A stretch of DNA of 60,764 nt from Saprospiraceae bacterium. Its GTDB lineage: Bacteria > Bacteroidota > Bacteroidia > Chitinophagales > Saprospiraceae. This document shows positions 34,001-42,658 of this stretch, one piece after another (the first letter of the stretch is position 1; each line of letters opens with the position of its first letter). The DNA is taken from the NCBI GenBank assembly GCA_019187225.1, contig JABAQQ010000053.1:1-60764 (forward strand). Reading direction: 5' to 3'. A model generated the notes under the pieces. The model was not told the DNA's origin. It searched no databases and saw only the letters and a program-made list of their open reading frames with translations. The position numbers and the translations under genes are program-made.

Positions 34001-36627
34001 GTGAGGGTGATGACCGGGTTGTTGTTGCTGACATTGACGCCTGTGCTGCTGCTGCAGCCGTTGGCGCCGGTGACGGTGATGGCGTAAAAACCCGCCGACA
34101 GGTTAGCGATGTTCTGCGTGGTGGCGCCGTTCGACCACAGGAAGGTATAGGGCGGTACGCCGCCGGAAACGCTGACGTTGACCGCGCCGTTGCTCTGGTC
34201 GCAGGTAGTGTTGATGACCGAGACGTTGATGATGGGCACGTTCGGGTTGTCGGGCACGGTGAAGCTCGCCGTCTGGGTGCAGGCGCCGCCTGCGCTGACG
34301 GTGACGGTATAGGTGCCCGGCGGCAGGTTGTTCAGGTTTTGGGTGGTGGCGCCGTTCGACCAGTTGTAGGTGTAGTTCGGGTTGGCCGGTGTGACGTTGA
34401 TATTGATGGCGCCGTTGCCGCCGTTGCAGGTGGTATTGGCGATCGCTGTGCCGTTGATGTTGATGGGCGGGTTATTGTTGCCCACGTTGATATTGGCAGT
34501 GTTGGTGCAGCCGTTGGCGCCGGTGACGGTGACAGAATAGCTGCCTGCGGGCAGGTTGGAAAGGTCTTCGGTGGTGGCGCCGTTGGACCACTGGAAGGTG
34601 TAGGGCGGGACGCCGCCGGACACGCTGACGTTGATACTGCCATTGCTTTGTTCGCAGGTGCTTTGCACGACGCTGGAGTTGATGTTGGGGTTGTTCGGAT
34701 TGTCCGGTATGTTGAACGTATTGGTCTGGGTGCAGGCGCCGCCTGCGTTGACGGTGACGGTATAGGAGCCTGGCGCCAGGTTGCTGATGTCTTCCGTCGT
34801 CGCGCCGTTCGACCAGGTATAGGTATAGTTCGGGTTGGGCGGCGTGACGGTGACGTTGATGGCGCCGTTGCCACCGTTGCAGGTGGTATTGGCGGTGATG
34901 TTGGCATTGATGGTGAAACTGGGGTTGTTGTTGCTGATCGTGAAATTAGTTACCCGCGTACAGCCGTTGGCGCCGGTGACGGTGACGGAATAGCTGCCCG
35001 CCGGAATGTTCGTCAGGTCTTCGGTTGTTTCGCCGTTCGACCACTGGAAGGTGTAGGGCGGGACGCCGCCGCTGGCGGTGAGGTTGATGCTGCCGTTGCT
35101 GAGTTCGCAGGTCGTCTGCACCGTTGTGCCGGTCACGTTCGGCAGGTTGGGATTGTCGGCCACGGTAAAGGTGGCGGTATTGCTGCAACTCACTCCTGCC
35201 GTGACGGTGATCGTGTAGGAGCCCGGCGGCAGGTTGCTGATGTCCTGCGTGGTGGCGCCGTTCGACCATTCGTAGGTGTAGTTGCCCGGCGGAGGGTTGA
35301 CGCTGACATCAATGGCGCCGTTGCCGCCGTTGCAGGTGGTGTTGGCGGTGATATTGGAAGTGATATTAAGGTTGACGGTGTTGTTGCCGACGTTGACTGT
35401 CAGGGGGCGGGTGCAACCGTTGGCGTCGGTGACGGTCACTGAATACGAACCTGCCGGAATGTTGTTGAGGTCTTCGGTCGTTTCGCCGTTCGACCAGGAA
35501 AAGGTATAGGGCTGGGTACCGCCGCTGACCGAAAGGTTGATCGCGCCGTCGCTCTGGCCGCAGAACGAGTTGGTAGGCGTAGCGGAAGCGGTGATGTTGA
35601 CCTGGGTTACTACCGCCGAGCCGGACACCGTGCCGACGCAGTTGTTGTTGCCGCCCGGCACCGACACGTTCAGCAAGCCATAGGTGCCGGGTTGGTTCAC
35701 CTGGAGTGTGTATGGGTTTTCATTGGTCGTGATGGGCGCCTGCGGCGCGCCGTTGAGCGTGGGGGTAAAAGTCCAGGGGCCTTCACCGGTGAAAGTCACC
35801 GTCAGGTTGACCGTGCCGCCGCCGCCCTGGCACAACAGTCCGCTGCCGGAAATCGCCGCCGTCGGTGTCGGGATCACGTCAATGGTGATACACGAAGGCG
35901 TATTGTTGGCATAACAGCCGTTGGCGGTCGTTACGCACAATTCCGCCTCGGTGGTATTGTTGCCCCACGTGACACTTACGTTGGGGCCGCTGCCGTTGAT
36001 GTTGCCGATGTTCGGCGTGAGCGTCCAGTTGTAGATCGTGGCGCCCTGAACGGGCGGCAGGGAATAGCTCGTGGTGGAGTTCTGGCACACTTCTTCCAGA
36101 CCGGTGACGGGGCCGGGATTGGCCGGAGGGACGCCGACGGTGGAGCCGGAGAGCACGTCAATCGAATAATCGCAGACATTGCCGGCGCAGCCGTCGAGCA
36201 CGAACCAGTAGATCTGGCCGACTACGAAGTTGTTGGAACTCAGGATAAATGGATTCTCCGTGCACTGGCACTGCACATCCATCACCTGGGTCATGCACGC
36301 GCCGTAAATGCCGCCCTGCAAACCCTCCTGGTTGCCGTTTTGCGAACAATTGCTGGGCGTCACCTGGATGGTGATGGAAGTGGAGCCGGCGAAAAATGCG
36401 AACCATTCGTCGTTGTTCAGGACGAACTGGTTGCCGCAGCCTGGAAAAGGCTGTTGCGTGTTGTTGTTGTTGATGGTGGCGCAATAACCGTCGAGGTTCT
36501 CGCACAACACCGGCGCTTCCGGGCAGCTGTTGCCGGGATCGGGAAAACCGGGCGGCGGGCATTGCGCAAAAAGAGGGCTGCTCAGGAGAGAAAGGGCACA
36601 GACGAGGATTTGGTAAAAAATCTTCAT
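28051..36627 (-). CDS. Giant SprB-repeat surface protein with type IX secretion C-terminus
   Basis: 2858 residues. A signal peptide (1-22, ending PLFAQ) is followed by a Cys-rich N-terminal domain (to about 170) and an Ig-like segment. From about residue 345 to 2130 there are more than 20 SprB-type repeats of 70-80 residues in two alternating forms: one with SGGVPPYTFQWSNG and TVTGANGC, one with PNYTYTWSNGATT and TVSAGGAC. Then come PKD/Ig-like domains and a gliding-motility-type C-terminal domain (about the last 95 residues, PNIFSPNGDGDNDVF ... VFSRWGELV ... GWDGKHRGE ... LFEGDVTLKR). It is expected to be exported by the T9SS and displayed as an adhesin or gliding protein. The high internal identity makes repeat-number change likely. 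Confidence 0.95.
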   Translation of the reverse strand: MKIFYQILVCALSLLSSPLFAQCPPPGFPDPGNSCPEAPVLCENLDGYCATINNNNTQQPFPGCGNQFVLNNDEWFAFFAGSTSITIQVTPSNCSQNGNQEGLQGGIYGACMTQVMDVQCQCTENPFILSSNNFVVGQIYWFVLDGCAGNVCDYSIDVLSGSTVGVPPANPGPVTGLEEVCQNSTTSYSLPPVQGATIYNWTLTPNIGNINGSGPNVSVTWGNNTTEAELCVTTANGCYANNTPSCITIDVIPTPTAAISGSGLLCQGGGGTVNLTVTFTGEGPWTFTPTLNGAPQAPITTNENPYTLQVNQPGTYGLLNVSVPGGNNNCVGTVSGSAVVTQVNITASATPTNSFCGQSDGAINLSVSGGTQPYTFSWSNGETTEDLNNIPAGSYSVTVTDANGCTRPLTVNVGNNTVNLNITSNITANTTCNGGNGAIDVSVNPPPGNYTYEWSNGATTQDISNLPPGSYTITVTAGVSCSNTATFTVADNPNLPNVTGTTVQTTCELSNGSINLTASGGVPPYTFQWSNGETTEDLTNIPAGSYSVTVTGANGCTRVTNFTISNNNPSFTINANITANTTCNGGNGAINVTVTPPNPNYTYTWSNGATTEDISNLAPGSYTVTVNAGGACTQTNTFNIPDNPNNPNINSSVVQSTCEQSNGSINVSVSGGVPPYTFQWSNGATTEDLSNLPAGSYSVTVTGANGCTNTANINVGNNNPPININGTAIANTTCNGGNGAININVTPANPNYTYNWSNGATTQNLNNLPPGTYTVTVSAGGACTQTASFTVPDNPNVPIINVSVINTTCDQSNGAVNVSVSGGVPPYTFLWSNGATTQNIANLSAGFYAITVTGANGCSSSTGVNVSNNNPVITLTANVTANTLCNGSGNGTITLFVNPSGLYTFLWDNGATTQNLSNLVQGTYTVTVTASGSCSQVGSFTIPENPNGPSITGVTTASTCDLANGNINITVNGASSPYTYTWSNGATTQDISNVPAGTYTVTVTGANGCTNIADFTIDNNNPPITVTATTATNTACTGGNGSINVSVAPPAGPYTYLWSSGQTTQDLSNVPAGFYTVTVSGAGSCSETATFEVEDNPNFPNLTLDYFPATCGLSNGDIDLSVSGSVPPYTYLWSGGQTTQDLNNVPPTLYFVTVTGANGCTAVDGVDLPDDVVPVSVSGVVLPDNSCTANNGRITLTTDPAFPGVSISWSTGQMTPVLINLAAGTYSVTVSAGGTCTATATYVVPDESQAPNVTNAVTPATCGVSNGAIDLSVSGGLAPITYAWSNAATTQDLANLPPGNYTVTVSTAGGCTAVSAVTVPSNDLVISVSGTVTNNTSCNAPNGAISVSATPAASYTYQWSNSATTPNISNLAPGNYTVTVTTGVTCTAVTSFIVADNATAPNLAATTTPSICGQSNGAADANPSGGATPYTFLWSNNGTTQQIANLAQGPYTVTVTGANGCSSTATVNVANNNVAINVSGVIAENTSCTTGNGGVNISVTPAGSYTYSWSNSATSEDVSGLAGGAYTVTVSAGGSCSSTATFSVPNNTQNPVISPAVTAAICSNSNGAIDLTVSGAGAPYTFVWSNNATTEDLSNIFSGNYSVTVTAANGCTSDTTLNVANNSSTFSLSGAATPLTNCATPNGTVDLVISPPGNFTIEWSNNATTEDLSGLAPGTYTVSVTDPSGTGCTATASFIVDDNTTFPTSSQTVTPEICGLQNGGIDLTVSGGQAPYTFAWSNNTGNEDLNGVAEGAYTVTVTGANACTATATATVPGNSISFSLAATTAPNTICGASNGSVDLSVTPAGIYTFSWSNNAVTEDLNGLVGGNYAVTVSAGGTCTGEASFTVGDNTLSPAIAEVVSPAFCAKSNGGIDLSVSGGEAPYTFAWSNAAASEDLDNIPAGNYSVTVTGANGCSSVDAFTVPDNVIAPGVSGVVTPNTSCATPNGAVSLDVTPPDIYTFDWSNTSNAQNLTNIAPGDYTVTVSSGGDCTAIASFVVPDETDAVLLSGTPNDVLCYGDLSGSIDVTVNGGVAPYQFNWSPAIAGNPEDPANLTAGNYAVTVTDAAGCKATATYTVAQPAADLQIACSATASVTAPGLTDGAGQVNVAGGTAPYTIDWSPGGSPTTAAPGIFNIDDLGTGTYDVTVTDANGCSTICDFTVSLINCNTAVGTMSDAALSLCGPGCLTAFYNPAGQFLDPNDVLQFVLHEGSGAQIVNEIARNTTAKFCFDPALMTYGTTYYISAVAGNNDGSGNVDLGDYCAVVSAGTPIVFKEKPVAAIAPPATLSCALEQTPLTGSVNLPGSTFQWSASGGGSIVGNPAQAVITVNAAGQYTLIVTRNGCADTAAVTVNDISNQPKAAILASPGDLLDCTIDEIILSGTIEGTTAPNTVWILNGAFYSGGNPVPIDAPGVYEFIVLDTLTSCSDTATITINENLAYPPLFLDPPGLLTCTNKTVTLSGGSPFPGINFAWALVTGTDTTVIGNGTTLAVNAPGVYILIGNDPANSCTNQLSTTVNADVTAPVAEAGPAFSIACYGETGLLDGSGSSGAANLAFQWTSSDGSIVSGANTPAPTIDEPGTYVLLVTIPANGCTDTDEVVITPKAPLAELDVRQPACYGDKGAIVVKQVNGGKPPIRYSLDNGATFTTGNLFTNLVPGTYTLLAIDAEGCSATVSAVIEEGELLEITVEPKVTIRIGDTYQINALVSVPLSDLSSIVWTPPTGLSCDTCLNPVASPFTSTQYHIEVKSLAGCKDREPLLLIVDKRVDVYIPNIFSPNGDGDNDVFMIFGEESRINKIKSFQVFSRWGELVMEHYDFLPNDPNYGWDGKHRGEDMNPAVFVWYAVIEFIDGSEVLFEGDVTLKR

Positions 36628-36794
36628 GAAGGATCCGTTAGTTTTGTGTGTTTTAGTCCATTGCGAAAAACCGGCATCCGCCGTTGCGGCTGCGCATCGG
36701 GAAGTCGGGATGAATTAAAAAGTGTGTTTATGGATTGGCTGCTAAGATACCGCGATGGGCAATTCCGCGCCCGAAGGTATGAAAAATGAGCGCA

Positions 36795-36823
36795 CAAAAG
36801 TAACTGTTTTGTTATTTGGCAAG
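36795..36823 (-). promoter_or_regulatory. Candidate promoter of the giant surface protein gene
   Basis: TACTTTTG (36802-36795, minus strand) matches TAnnTTTG exactly, with CTTG 17 nt upstream (a slightly short spacing). The leader would be about 160 nt long. Confidence 0.4.
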
Positions 36824-37062
36824 TACGCTACATTTTATTAAAATTATTTGGCCGGATGATTTTTTTGAGGGGCATTTTTTAAGCGGATTGCGGGAAGGCC
36901 AAAAAATCGGTGGGAGATAAGGTTCGCCGTGAAAAAACAGGACTCATGCGAATCAGGGGTAGAAACGCCCAAATGCATTGGTTTTCAATGGATCGGTATC
37001 CGGGTTTTTGAGAAAAGAACCGGAGCGATGGCTAAAAAAATGTACAAGCCTTTCTTATCCAT

Positions 37063-37154
37063 CGTGTCATGCTGAGCGCAGCGAAGCATCCGGACTAAGC
37101 GATTGAATGGCAGCTATGTTTAACCAGATGCTTCGCTGCGCTCAGCATGACACG
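37063..37154. repeat. MITE-like perfect 28-bp inverted repeat
   Basis: Arms 37063-37090 and 37127-37154 (CGTGTCATGCTGAGCGCAGC ...) are exact complements. Same family as 20129-20228. It lies in the 950-bp gap between the two large surface protein genes, where no gene is seen. Confidence 0.85.
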
Positions 37155-37329
37155 GTGGGAAGGCCAGTGGAGCACATAATTCTGAACGCGAGTCACTGTA
37201 ATGTTGATGCGATTCTCAAATGTTCAAATTCAATGATGCTTGTTTGTCCCTGATTCGCACGACTCAGGTTTTTCCGGAATGCGCGATTACACGCCCATTG
37301 TCAATGGTTTTGGTCAGGCTGCAAAGAAC

Positions 37330-37560
37330 GCATCCGGCTGGCGCTTTCTCGTTTCAAATAGCGGAGGAGGCGTCGGAGACGCGAGGATACCCGGCACGAG
37401 TCGGAGACTCGCGCCAGCCGGGACTCGCGCCAGCCGGAGCCCAGCCGATGCTATAAACATACAATCCCTTCGGGATTTTTACGTGGGTATGCATAGCCAA
37501 CGCTCATCTGTATAGACTCGCGTCAGCCGTAATTTCCAATTTCCAATTTCCAATTTCCTG
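37330..37560. repeat. GC-rich repeat patch and simple repeats, no gene
   Basis: GACTCGCGCCAGCCGG occurs twice and once with changes (37405-37445). AATCCCTTCGGGATTTTT at 37462-37479 is a small hairpin with a T-run, possibly a plus-strand terminator. Four AATTTCC(AATTTCC) units end the patch at 37531-37558. Confidence 0.5.
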
Positions 37561-37573
37561 ATAGACCGCTCTT

Positions 37574-40500
37574 TTACCGCAACAGCGCCACATCCCCTTT
37601 CAGCGTCTCTTCTGTGCCGTTGGCATAGCGCAGGACGATGTAGTACACATAGATATCGCTCGGCGCGTCGTCGCCGTTGTGTTTGCCGTCCCAGCGCTGC
37701 TTATCGGGCGTCGCTTCGAATACCCGGGTGCCCCAGCGGTTGTACACCTCGAAGGTTTGCACCACCGTGTTGCTGCCGAACAGCAAGGGGCCGAAGGTGT
37801 CGTTCACGCCGTCGCTGCCGGGGGTGAATGCGTTCGGAACGGCGACACAGCGTTTGAAATCGTAACTCACTGATTTCTGGGCCGAGCAACCCTCCGCATT
37901 GGTGGCGATGACCGCAAAATCTTCGCTGCCTATATCTGCCTGCGGAATAAAGGTGACCGAGTCGCCCTGGAGGCCCGGAATCGCCACGGTGCCCTGGGTC
38001 CACACCAAATCAGAATCTTCAGGATCCACCGTCACCTTCAGGGTGATCGGCAGGCCGATGCAAATAGAATCCGTGTTGTCGGGTTCGGTGGAAATTGCGC
38101 CCAGTACCGGTTTGGGTTTGACCTCCACGGTTACTACATCGGTGGCGAGACAACCGTCGCCATACACCAGATTTACCGCATAAGTGGTCGTCTCGAGCGG
38201 ATTGACGTTGTATGTCGGATCAGGATGAGCGCCTGGTTGCCAGCTAAGGTTTCCCGGCGTGCCCGTCACTGTTGCGGTCAACGTGGCGCCATCGCCCTCG
38301 CAGATCGTCTGGTCTGGACCGGCATCCACGGTGGCATCGTTCACGGTTACCGTTACCGTTGCCTGTGCGTCGCAGATCGGGCCGTCCGCCATCACGGTAT
38401 AAGTCGTTGTGGCTGAAGGAGATGCGGTGGGTGTGGCGCTGAACGGGTCGTCTAAGCCCGTTGCGGGCGTCCAGGTATAGGTGACGCCGGGCTCGGCGAT
38501 CGTGTTGAGTTGAACGCTGCCGCCGTCGGCGCAGATCGAGGGGTTGAGCGGCAGGTTGAGCGCAGGCGGCGGCAGCACCCCGATGGTGATGCTCGCGCTG
38601 GAGGGGCAATCCGCTTCGGGCGTCGTCAGCGTGTAGGTTGTGGTGACGACCGGCGTAGCCGTAGGGTTGGGGCAATCCGTGCAGGAAAGGGTAGGGGGCA
38701 TGTCCTGCCATTCCAGTTGGGTTCCGGGAGGATCCACCAGCACGGTGATCTGCGACGATTCGCCGGGGCATATTTGCTCCGGTGTGGCGTCCGGCGTCAG
38801 CGTGGGCGGTATTCCCACCGGTACTTCCACGGTAGAGGTATCCTTGCAGCCCCTGTTGGTGACCACGCGCTCGAAGGTGTGCGTCACAGTGGCTGTGATG
38901 ACCATGTTCCAGAGGTCGGTCGGCGTTTCCTGGCCCCCGAAAGGCAGCCATTCGATCTTTATGTCGGGGAAATTGGCCGGCTCGTAGGTCGGCGAGATCA
39001 GGTACACCGTATCGCCGGGACAATAAATGGATTTGTCTTCCACGCGCATAATAGACTGGTCGGGCAGCGAATCCACGCGCAGGCGCACAGAGTCCTGCAC
39101 AATGCAGCCGTTGACGATGTAGGTGGCGATCACCGTGATGGATTCGTCTGGGGTGGCCACCGTCGCCGGGCCGCTGTTGTTGCTCAGGTAAAAAGCGGGC
39201 GACCAGGCCACCTGCTGCGCGCTGCCGGGGTTGACCTGAGCCGTCAGCAAGGCCGTATCGCCAAGGCAAAGTTCGCGGTATTCGGCGCCGGCCACATTGA
39301 TGTCGGCAGGCGTGACGGTCACCGTAACCGAGCCGGACTGCGTACAATAGCCGTTGGCGCTGGTAGCGGTCAGGGTGTAGGTGGTGGTGGTGTTGGGCAG
39401 GGCCAGCGGGCCGGAACTACCGGCGTCGCTGAGGCCGGTATTGGGTGTCCATTCGTAGTCCGTCGTCGAAGTCAGCACGTCGCCTAATTGTACCGGATAG
39501 TTCTGGCAAACCGTCGTGTCGTTGATCAGTTGCGGGAAAAACAGGGTATCCACATTGATGGTCACCTGGTCGCTGGCGGAACACCCTGCGATGTTGACGG
39601 TAGCGGTATAGGTGATGGTGAATGGCGGCGTTGCTACCGGCGTTTCGCTGTGTTGATCGTTCAGTCCGATGGCGGGCGTCCACACCAGGCCGGTATTGTT
39701 CACGTTGTTGTTGGCCTGGAGTTGGACGGCGGTACCGGAGCAGATATTGGTCGGACCCAGCGCTACCACATCCATTGTCGGTGCGATGATCCGGATATAA
39801 GCCGAATCCACATCCGAGCAAATGCCGACGGTGCCGGTCACTTCCAGCCAGATATCCTGAGCAGGGGTGGTGGTTGGGTTAGCAATAAAGGGGTTGCTCA
39901 CTGCGCCCGGAGGGGCCCAGAAGTATTCCACTGCGCCATCGGCTTGGAGTTGGAGGGTGGCGCCTGCGCAGACGAACAGCGTGTCGCCGCCCAGCACATT
40001 CACTTCGGCTTTGTCCTTGATCTCGATGACGAGCGTTTTCAGGATGACTGTGCCGCAACCAAAGTCGTTGGACAGTTGGATGGTGATGGTCTCGGTACCT
40101 TCCTGCAGGGCGTCCGAGATCGGCGTGATCGGGAAAGTCAGTTCCGTTTCACCCGGTTGGAACGTGATCACGCCCGGGATGTTGAGCGTAAAATCGGCGC
40201 CCAGCGTAGCGGTGCCGCCGATCGTCACAGTGTAACTGCTCGGCACGTCTAAGGGTTTGGGAATGGAAAAAATGATGAAGTCCTGCGCACCGGGGATGCA
40301 GTTTTCCGAGATGTAATCAATACCCGTGGTGAATTCGACGGTCAGGTCGGGTGCGCCGGCTTTGATCTCGGAGACGAAGACGCCGGAATCGAGGTTGCCG
40401 TCGCCGCGGTCTGCAACGGCCAGTTTCAGGTGGTAGGTATTGCAGGGGATCACCTTTGCCCGTGAGGTAAGGCTCTTTTTTACCCCCAGCGTATCGGAAG

Positions 40501-42019
40501 TCAGGCCGTCGTATTCGAGCGCCTGGGCGAACGTCTGGTTGCCCTGGTTGTTGCGGTAGTATTGCCAGTTCTGATAATTGTTGACGCTGTTGATCTGCAC
40601 CGGCGTGGTGGTAAAAGGCAGTACGGCGATGTTTTGCGCGCCGCCCAAGCCGGGATCGCCCGCGATGCCGGGGCCGGAGATCAAAAATGCAAAAATGTCA
40701 TTGTAAGCCGAATTGACGAACTCCGGGTATTCTTCGGAGCCGAATACGTATTCAAATACCAGTTCGTCGGTGCCGGCGAACACGTCGAGTTCCACGACGC
40801 AGGCGTCGAAAGAGGGTTGCCCGTTGCCCTCTTGTTGCGAGAGGTAGTCGAGGTCGTCGTCGCCTTCTCCGCCGAGGTTCAGGGTGGCGCCGGTGAATTG
40901 GTTGGGCCCGATGCTCAGGGCGGCGTCGCCGGAGGTGAGGATCAGGCCTTTTTCAAGCCCCAGGCTGTTGTTGTCGGTCGGAAAACTGAAGGTGCCGTAG
41001 GCGCCGTCGGCGCAATTGATGTTGGTGACGGTTACCGTCGTCAGTGGTGTGGATACCGCATCCACGATGTCCTGAGCGGTGATATTGGAGTTGACGCTCA
41101 GCGCTTCCTGCTGCGGACAGGGTTGGCTGCTGCATTCCCATTTGCCTTTCCAGCCTTCAAATTCGTTGGAATCATCGGACTGGAACTGGAGGGTCATACA
41201 TCCGCTGGTGGCCTGTACCTGAAAACAGACGCCGCCGCCGCCCCAGGGGTCGGTGAAGTTCGCGCCGTTGATCGTTGTTATCAATTGACCGCCCGTGCTG
41301 TTGCCGTCGTAGAACGAGAGCATGTCGCCGGGATTGGGGAAATTACCGTCCTCTATGTTGAAATATTCGAGCGTAAAAGTGATACAGGCCGACGATTGGT
41401 TAGGGCAGATGACGAAGGTGTGGTCTTCGTCGGCACCGTAGGCTTCGTCGGGGCCGCCCGAATCGTAAAGCGTGCCCTCGCACAGCGACGAGCTGCCCTG
41501 GTCAATGGTGACCACAGGTGGTATTTTATCCACACAGAGGGTGAATTCGCCCGAATTGGGGGTTGCCGTCTGCGAATAATCCGACACCCGGATAAAATAT
41601 TGCAGGCCCGGGGTGAGGCCCGTCACATCGAGGAACAGGCTGGTTTCACCCACTTCGGCTTTGGCGCACAGCAATTCGGCCAGTCCGTCGAACTCACAAT
41701 CGCCGCGGTAGACGGCAAATTCCGGATTTTCAATGGAATTGCCCACGCCGGTGAGCGTGATGCGAAAATCGAACAATGTATCGGGGCAGGTGAACATGAA
41801 CCACACATCGCGTTGCGCGGTGCCGCTGTTGAAGCAGCTCGGATTGTTGTCGTTACCGATGTCGGTAGCCGTAGCGCCCAGGTTGCTGTAAACGGCAGGG
41901 GTACAAATGGGCGCCGTTCCCAAATCTATCAGGCCGGAACAGTCGTCATTGACCGGCGTTTGGGAGGAGAGTGCGCCCGTCATTCCGAGCGCGGTGATCA
42001 GGATGAAAAATTTCTTCAT
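37574..42019 (-). CDS. Choice-of-anchor L / Ig-repeat surface protein with type IX secretion C-terminus
   Basis: 1481 residues. Signal peptide MKKFFILITALGMTGALSSQ; a PPC-like domain (about 22-165, NDDCSGLIDLG ... YFIRVSDY); a CUB-like domain (about 180-295); then a choice-of-anchor L domain (about 300-550) with FEYVFGSEEYPEFVN and NDIFAFLISGPG. A Calx-beta-like region and about seven Ig/PKD-like domains with paired Cys and TTTYTL(T/M) strands follow. The last 90 residues (VPNAFTPGSDGVNDTFG ... VYNRWGTRVFE ... WDGKHNGDDAPS) are a gliding-motility-type T9SS C-terminal domain. Probably a secreted adhesin. It is transcribed in the same direction as the 2858-residue protein but 950 bp upstream, with its own promoter. 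Confidence 0.93.
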   Translation of the reverse strand: MKKFFILITALGMTGALSSQTPVNDDCSGLIDLGTAPICTPAVYSNLGATATDIGNDNNPSCFNSGTAQRDVWFMFTCPDTLFDFRITLTGVGNSIENPEFAVYRGDCEFDGLAELLCAKAEVGETSLFLDVTGLTPGLQYFIRVSDYSQTATPNSGEFTLCVDKIPPVVTIDQGSSSLCEGTLYDSGGPDEAYGADEDHTFVICPNQSSACITFTLEYFNIEDGNFPNPGDMLSFYDGNSTGGQLITTINGANFTDPWGGGGVCFQVQATSGCMTLQFQSDDSNEFEGWKGKWECSSQPCPQQEALSVNSNITAQDIVDAVSTPLTTVTVTNINCADGAYGTFSFPTDNNSLGLEKGLILTSGDAALSIGPNQFTGATLNLGGEGDDDLDYLSQQEGNGQPSFDACVVELDVFAGTDELVFEYVFGSEEYPEFVNSAYNDIFAFLISGPGIAGDPGLGGAQNIAVLPFTTTPVQINSVNNYQNWQYYRNNQGNQTFAQALEYDGLTSDTLGVKKSLTSRAKVIPCNTYHLKLAVADRGDGNLDSGVFVSEIKAGAPDLTVEFTTGIDYISENCIPGAQDFIIFSIPKPLDVPSSYTVTIGGTATLGADFTLNIPGVITFQPGETELTFPITPISDALQEGTETITIQLSNDFGCGTVILKTLVIEIKDKAEVNVLGGDTLFVCAGATLQLQADGAVEYFWAPPGAVSNPFIANPTTTPAQDIWLEVTGTVGICSDVDSAYIRIIAPTMDVVALGPTNICSGTAVQLQANNNVNNTGLVWTPAIGLNDQHSETPVATPPFTITYTATVNIAGCSASDQVTINVDTLFFPQLINDTTVCQNYPVQLGDVLTSTTDYEWTPNTGLSDAGSSGPLALPNTTTTYTLTATSANGYCTQSGSVTVTVTPADINVAGAEYRELCLGDTALLTAQVNPGSAQQVAWSPAFYLSNNSGPATVATPDESITVIATYIVNGCIVQDSVRLRVDSLPDQSIMRVEDKSIYCPGDTVYLISPTYEPANFPDIKIEWLPFGGQETPTDLWNMVITATVTHTFERVVTNRGCKDTSTVEVPVGIPPTLTPDATPEQICPGESSQITVLVDPPGTQLEWQDMPPTLSCTDCPNPTATPVVTTTYTLTTPEADCPSSASITIGVLPPPALNLPLNPSICADGGSVQLNTIAEPGVTYTWTPATGLDDPFSATPTASPSATTTYTVMADGPICDAQATVTVTVNDATVDAGPDQTICEGDGATLTATVTGTPGNLSWQPGAHPDPTYNVNPLETTTYAVNLVYGDGCLATDVVTVEVKPKPVLGAISTEPDNTDSICIGLPITLKVTVDPEDSDLVWTQGTVAIPGLQGDSVTFIPQADIGSEDFAVIATNAEGCSAQKSVSYDFKRCVAVPNAFTPGSDGVNDTFGPLLFGSNTVVQTFEVYNRWGTRVFEATPDKQRWDGKHNGDDAPSDIYVYYIVLRYANGTEETLKGDVALLR

Positions 42020-42125
42020 TGGTGCGTAGTAATTGCTTTCATGTCATGTCATTGCGGAAAATGACGCTGCAGCACAGGTCGGGCCAGATCGTCTTCCCGG
42101 CAACGGATCGGATGAGAATAAGACC

Positions 42126-42156
42126 CAAAAGTAGGCAGAGCGCCCAAAATGCCAAA
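42126..42156 (-). promoter_or_regulatory. Promoter of the choice-of-anchor L protein gene
   Basis: TTTG (42156-42153, minus strand), exactly 19 nt, then TACTTTTG (42133-42126): a full match to the Bacteroidota consensus. The leader is about 100 nt. Confidence 0.6.
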
Positions 42157-42207
42157 CCGCTGCCGGGCTTTTGTGTCGGAAGTTGACAGATATGGCATAA
42201 AACCCTG

Positions 42208-42615
42208 CTATTTGCGGCATCTGGCGAGCATCTGCTGCACTTCTTCCAGCCGGTAAGGTTTGTGGCTATTGCCCCAGGCTTGATTGACGTAATTCAGGAT
42301 GTTGGTGATGTGGATGTCTGAAAGCGCCTGCACACCGGGCATGGCTTCCGCGTAAGTTTTGCCGTTCACCAGGATCGTGTCCTGCAGACCGTAACGCAGT
42401 ATGCAGGGCAGCGCTTCCCGGTTTTTTTCCAAAAAATCCGCACCCGCCAACGGCGGGATCAACGCCCCCAACCCTTCGCCGTTGTCCATGTGGCAGTTGG
42501 CGCAATTCGTTTTGTAAAGACGCTCGCCTTCCCGGTAAGGGTTGGGTTCGCAACGGGAAAGAAAGAAAAGGGAAATAAAAAAGAGAAGGAAGAGCCTGAA
42601 TTGGGAGGTAGGCAT
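42208..42615 (-). CDS. Cytochrome c lipoprotein
   Basis: 135 residues from MPTSQFRLFLLFFISLFFLS (42615), with Cys21 (LSRCEPN) fitting a lipobox. The mono-haem motif CANCH is at about residues 36-40, and the Met of EAMPGVQALSD is the likely sixth ligand. It is a small periplasmic electron carrier of the cytochrome c class I type. The longer upstream frame overlaps the SCO gene and was not used. It lies 43 nt after the SCO gene, so the two are probably cotranscribed and used in a respiratory oxidase pathway. Confidence 0.88.
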   Translation of the reverse strand: MPTSQFRLFLLFFISLFFLSRCEPNPYREGERLYKTNCANCHMDNGEGLGALIPPLAGADFLEKNREALPCILRYGLQDTILVNGKTYAEAMPGVQALSDIHITNILNYVNQAWGNSHKPYRLEEVQQMLARCRK

Positions 42616-42658
42616 TTTTTTGAGCTGGGAAAAATGATAAGAAACCAATTTTTCAACA

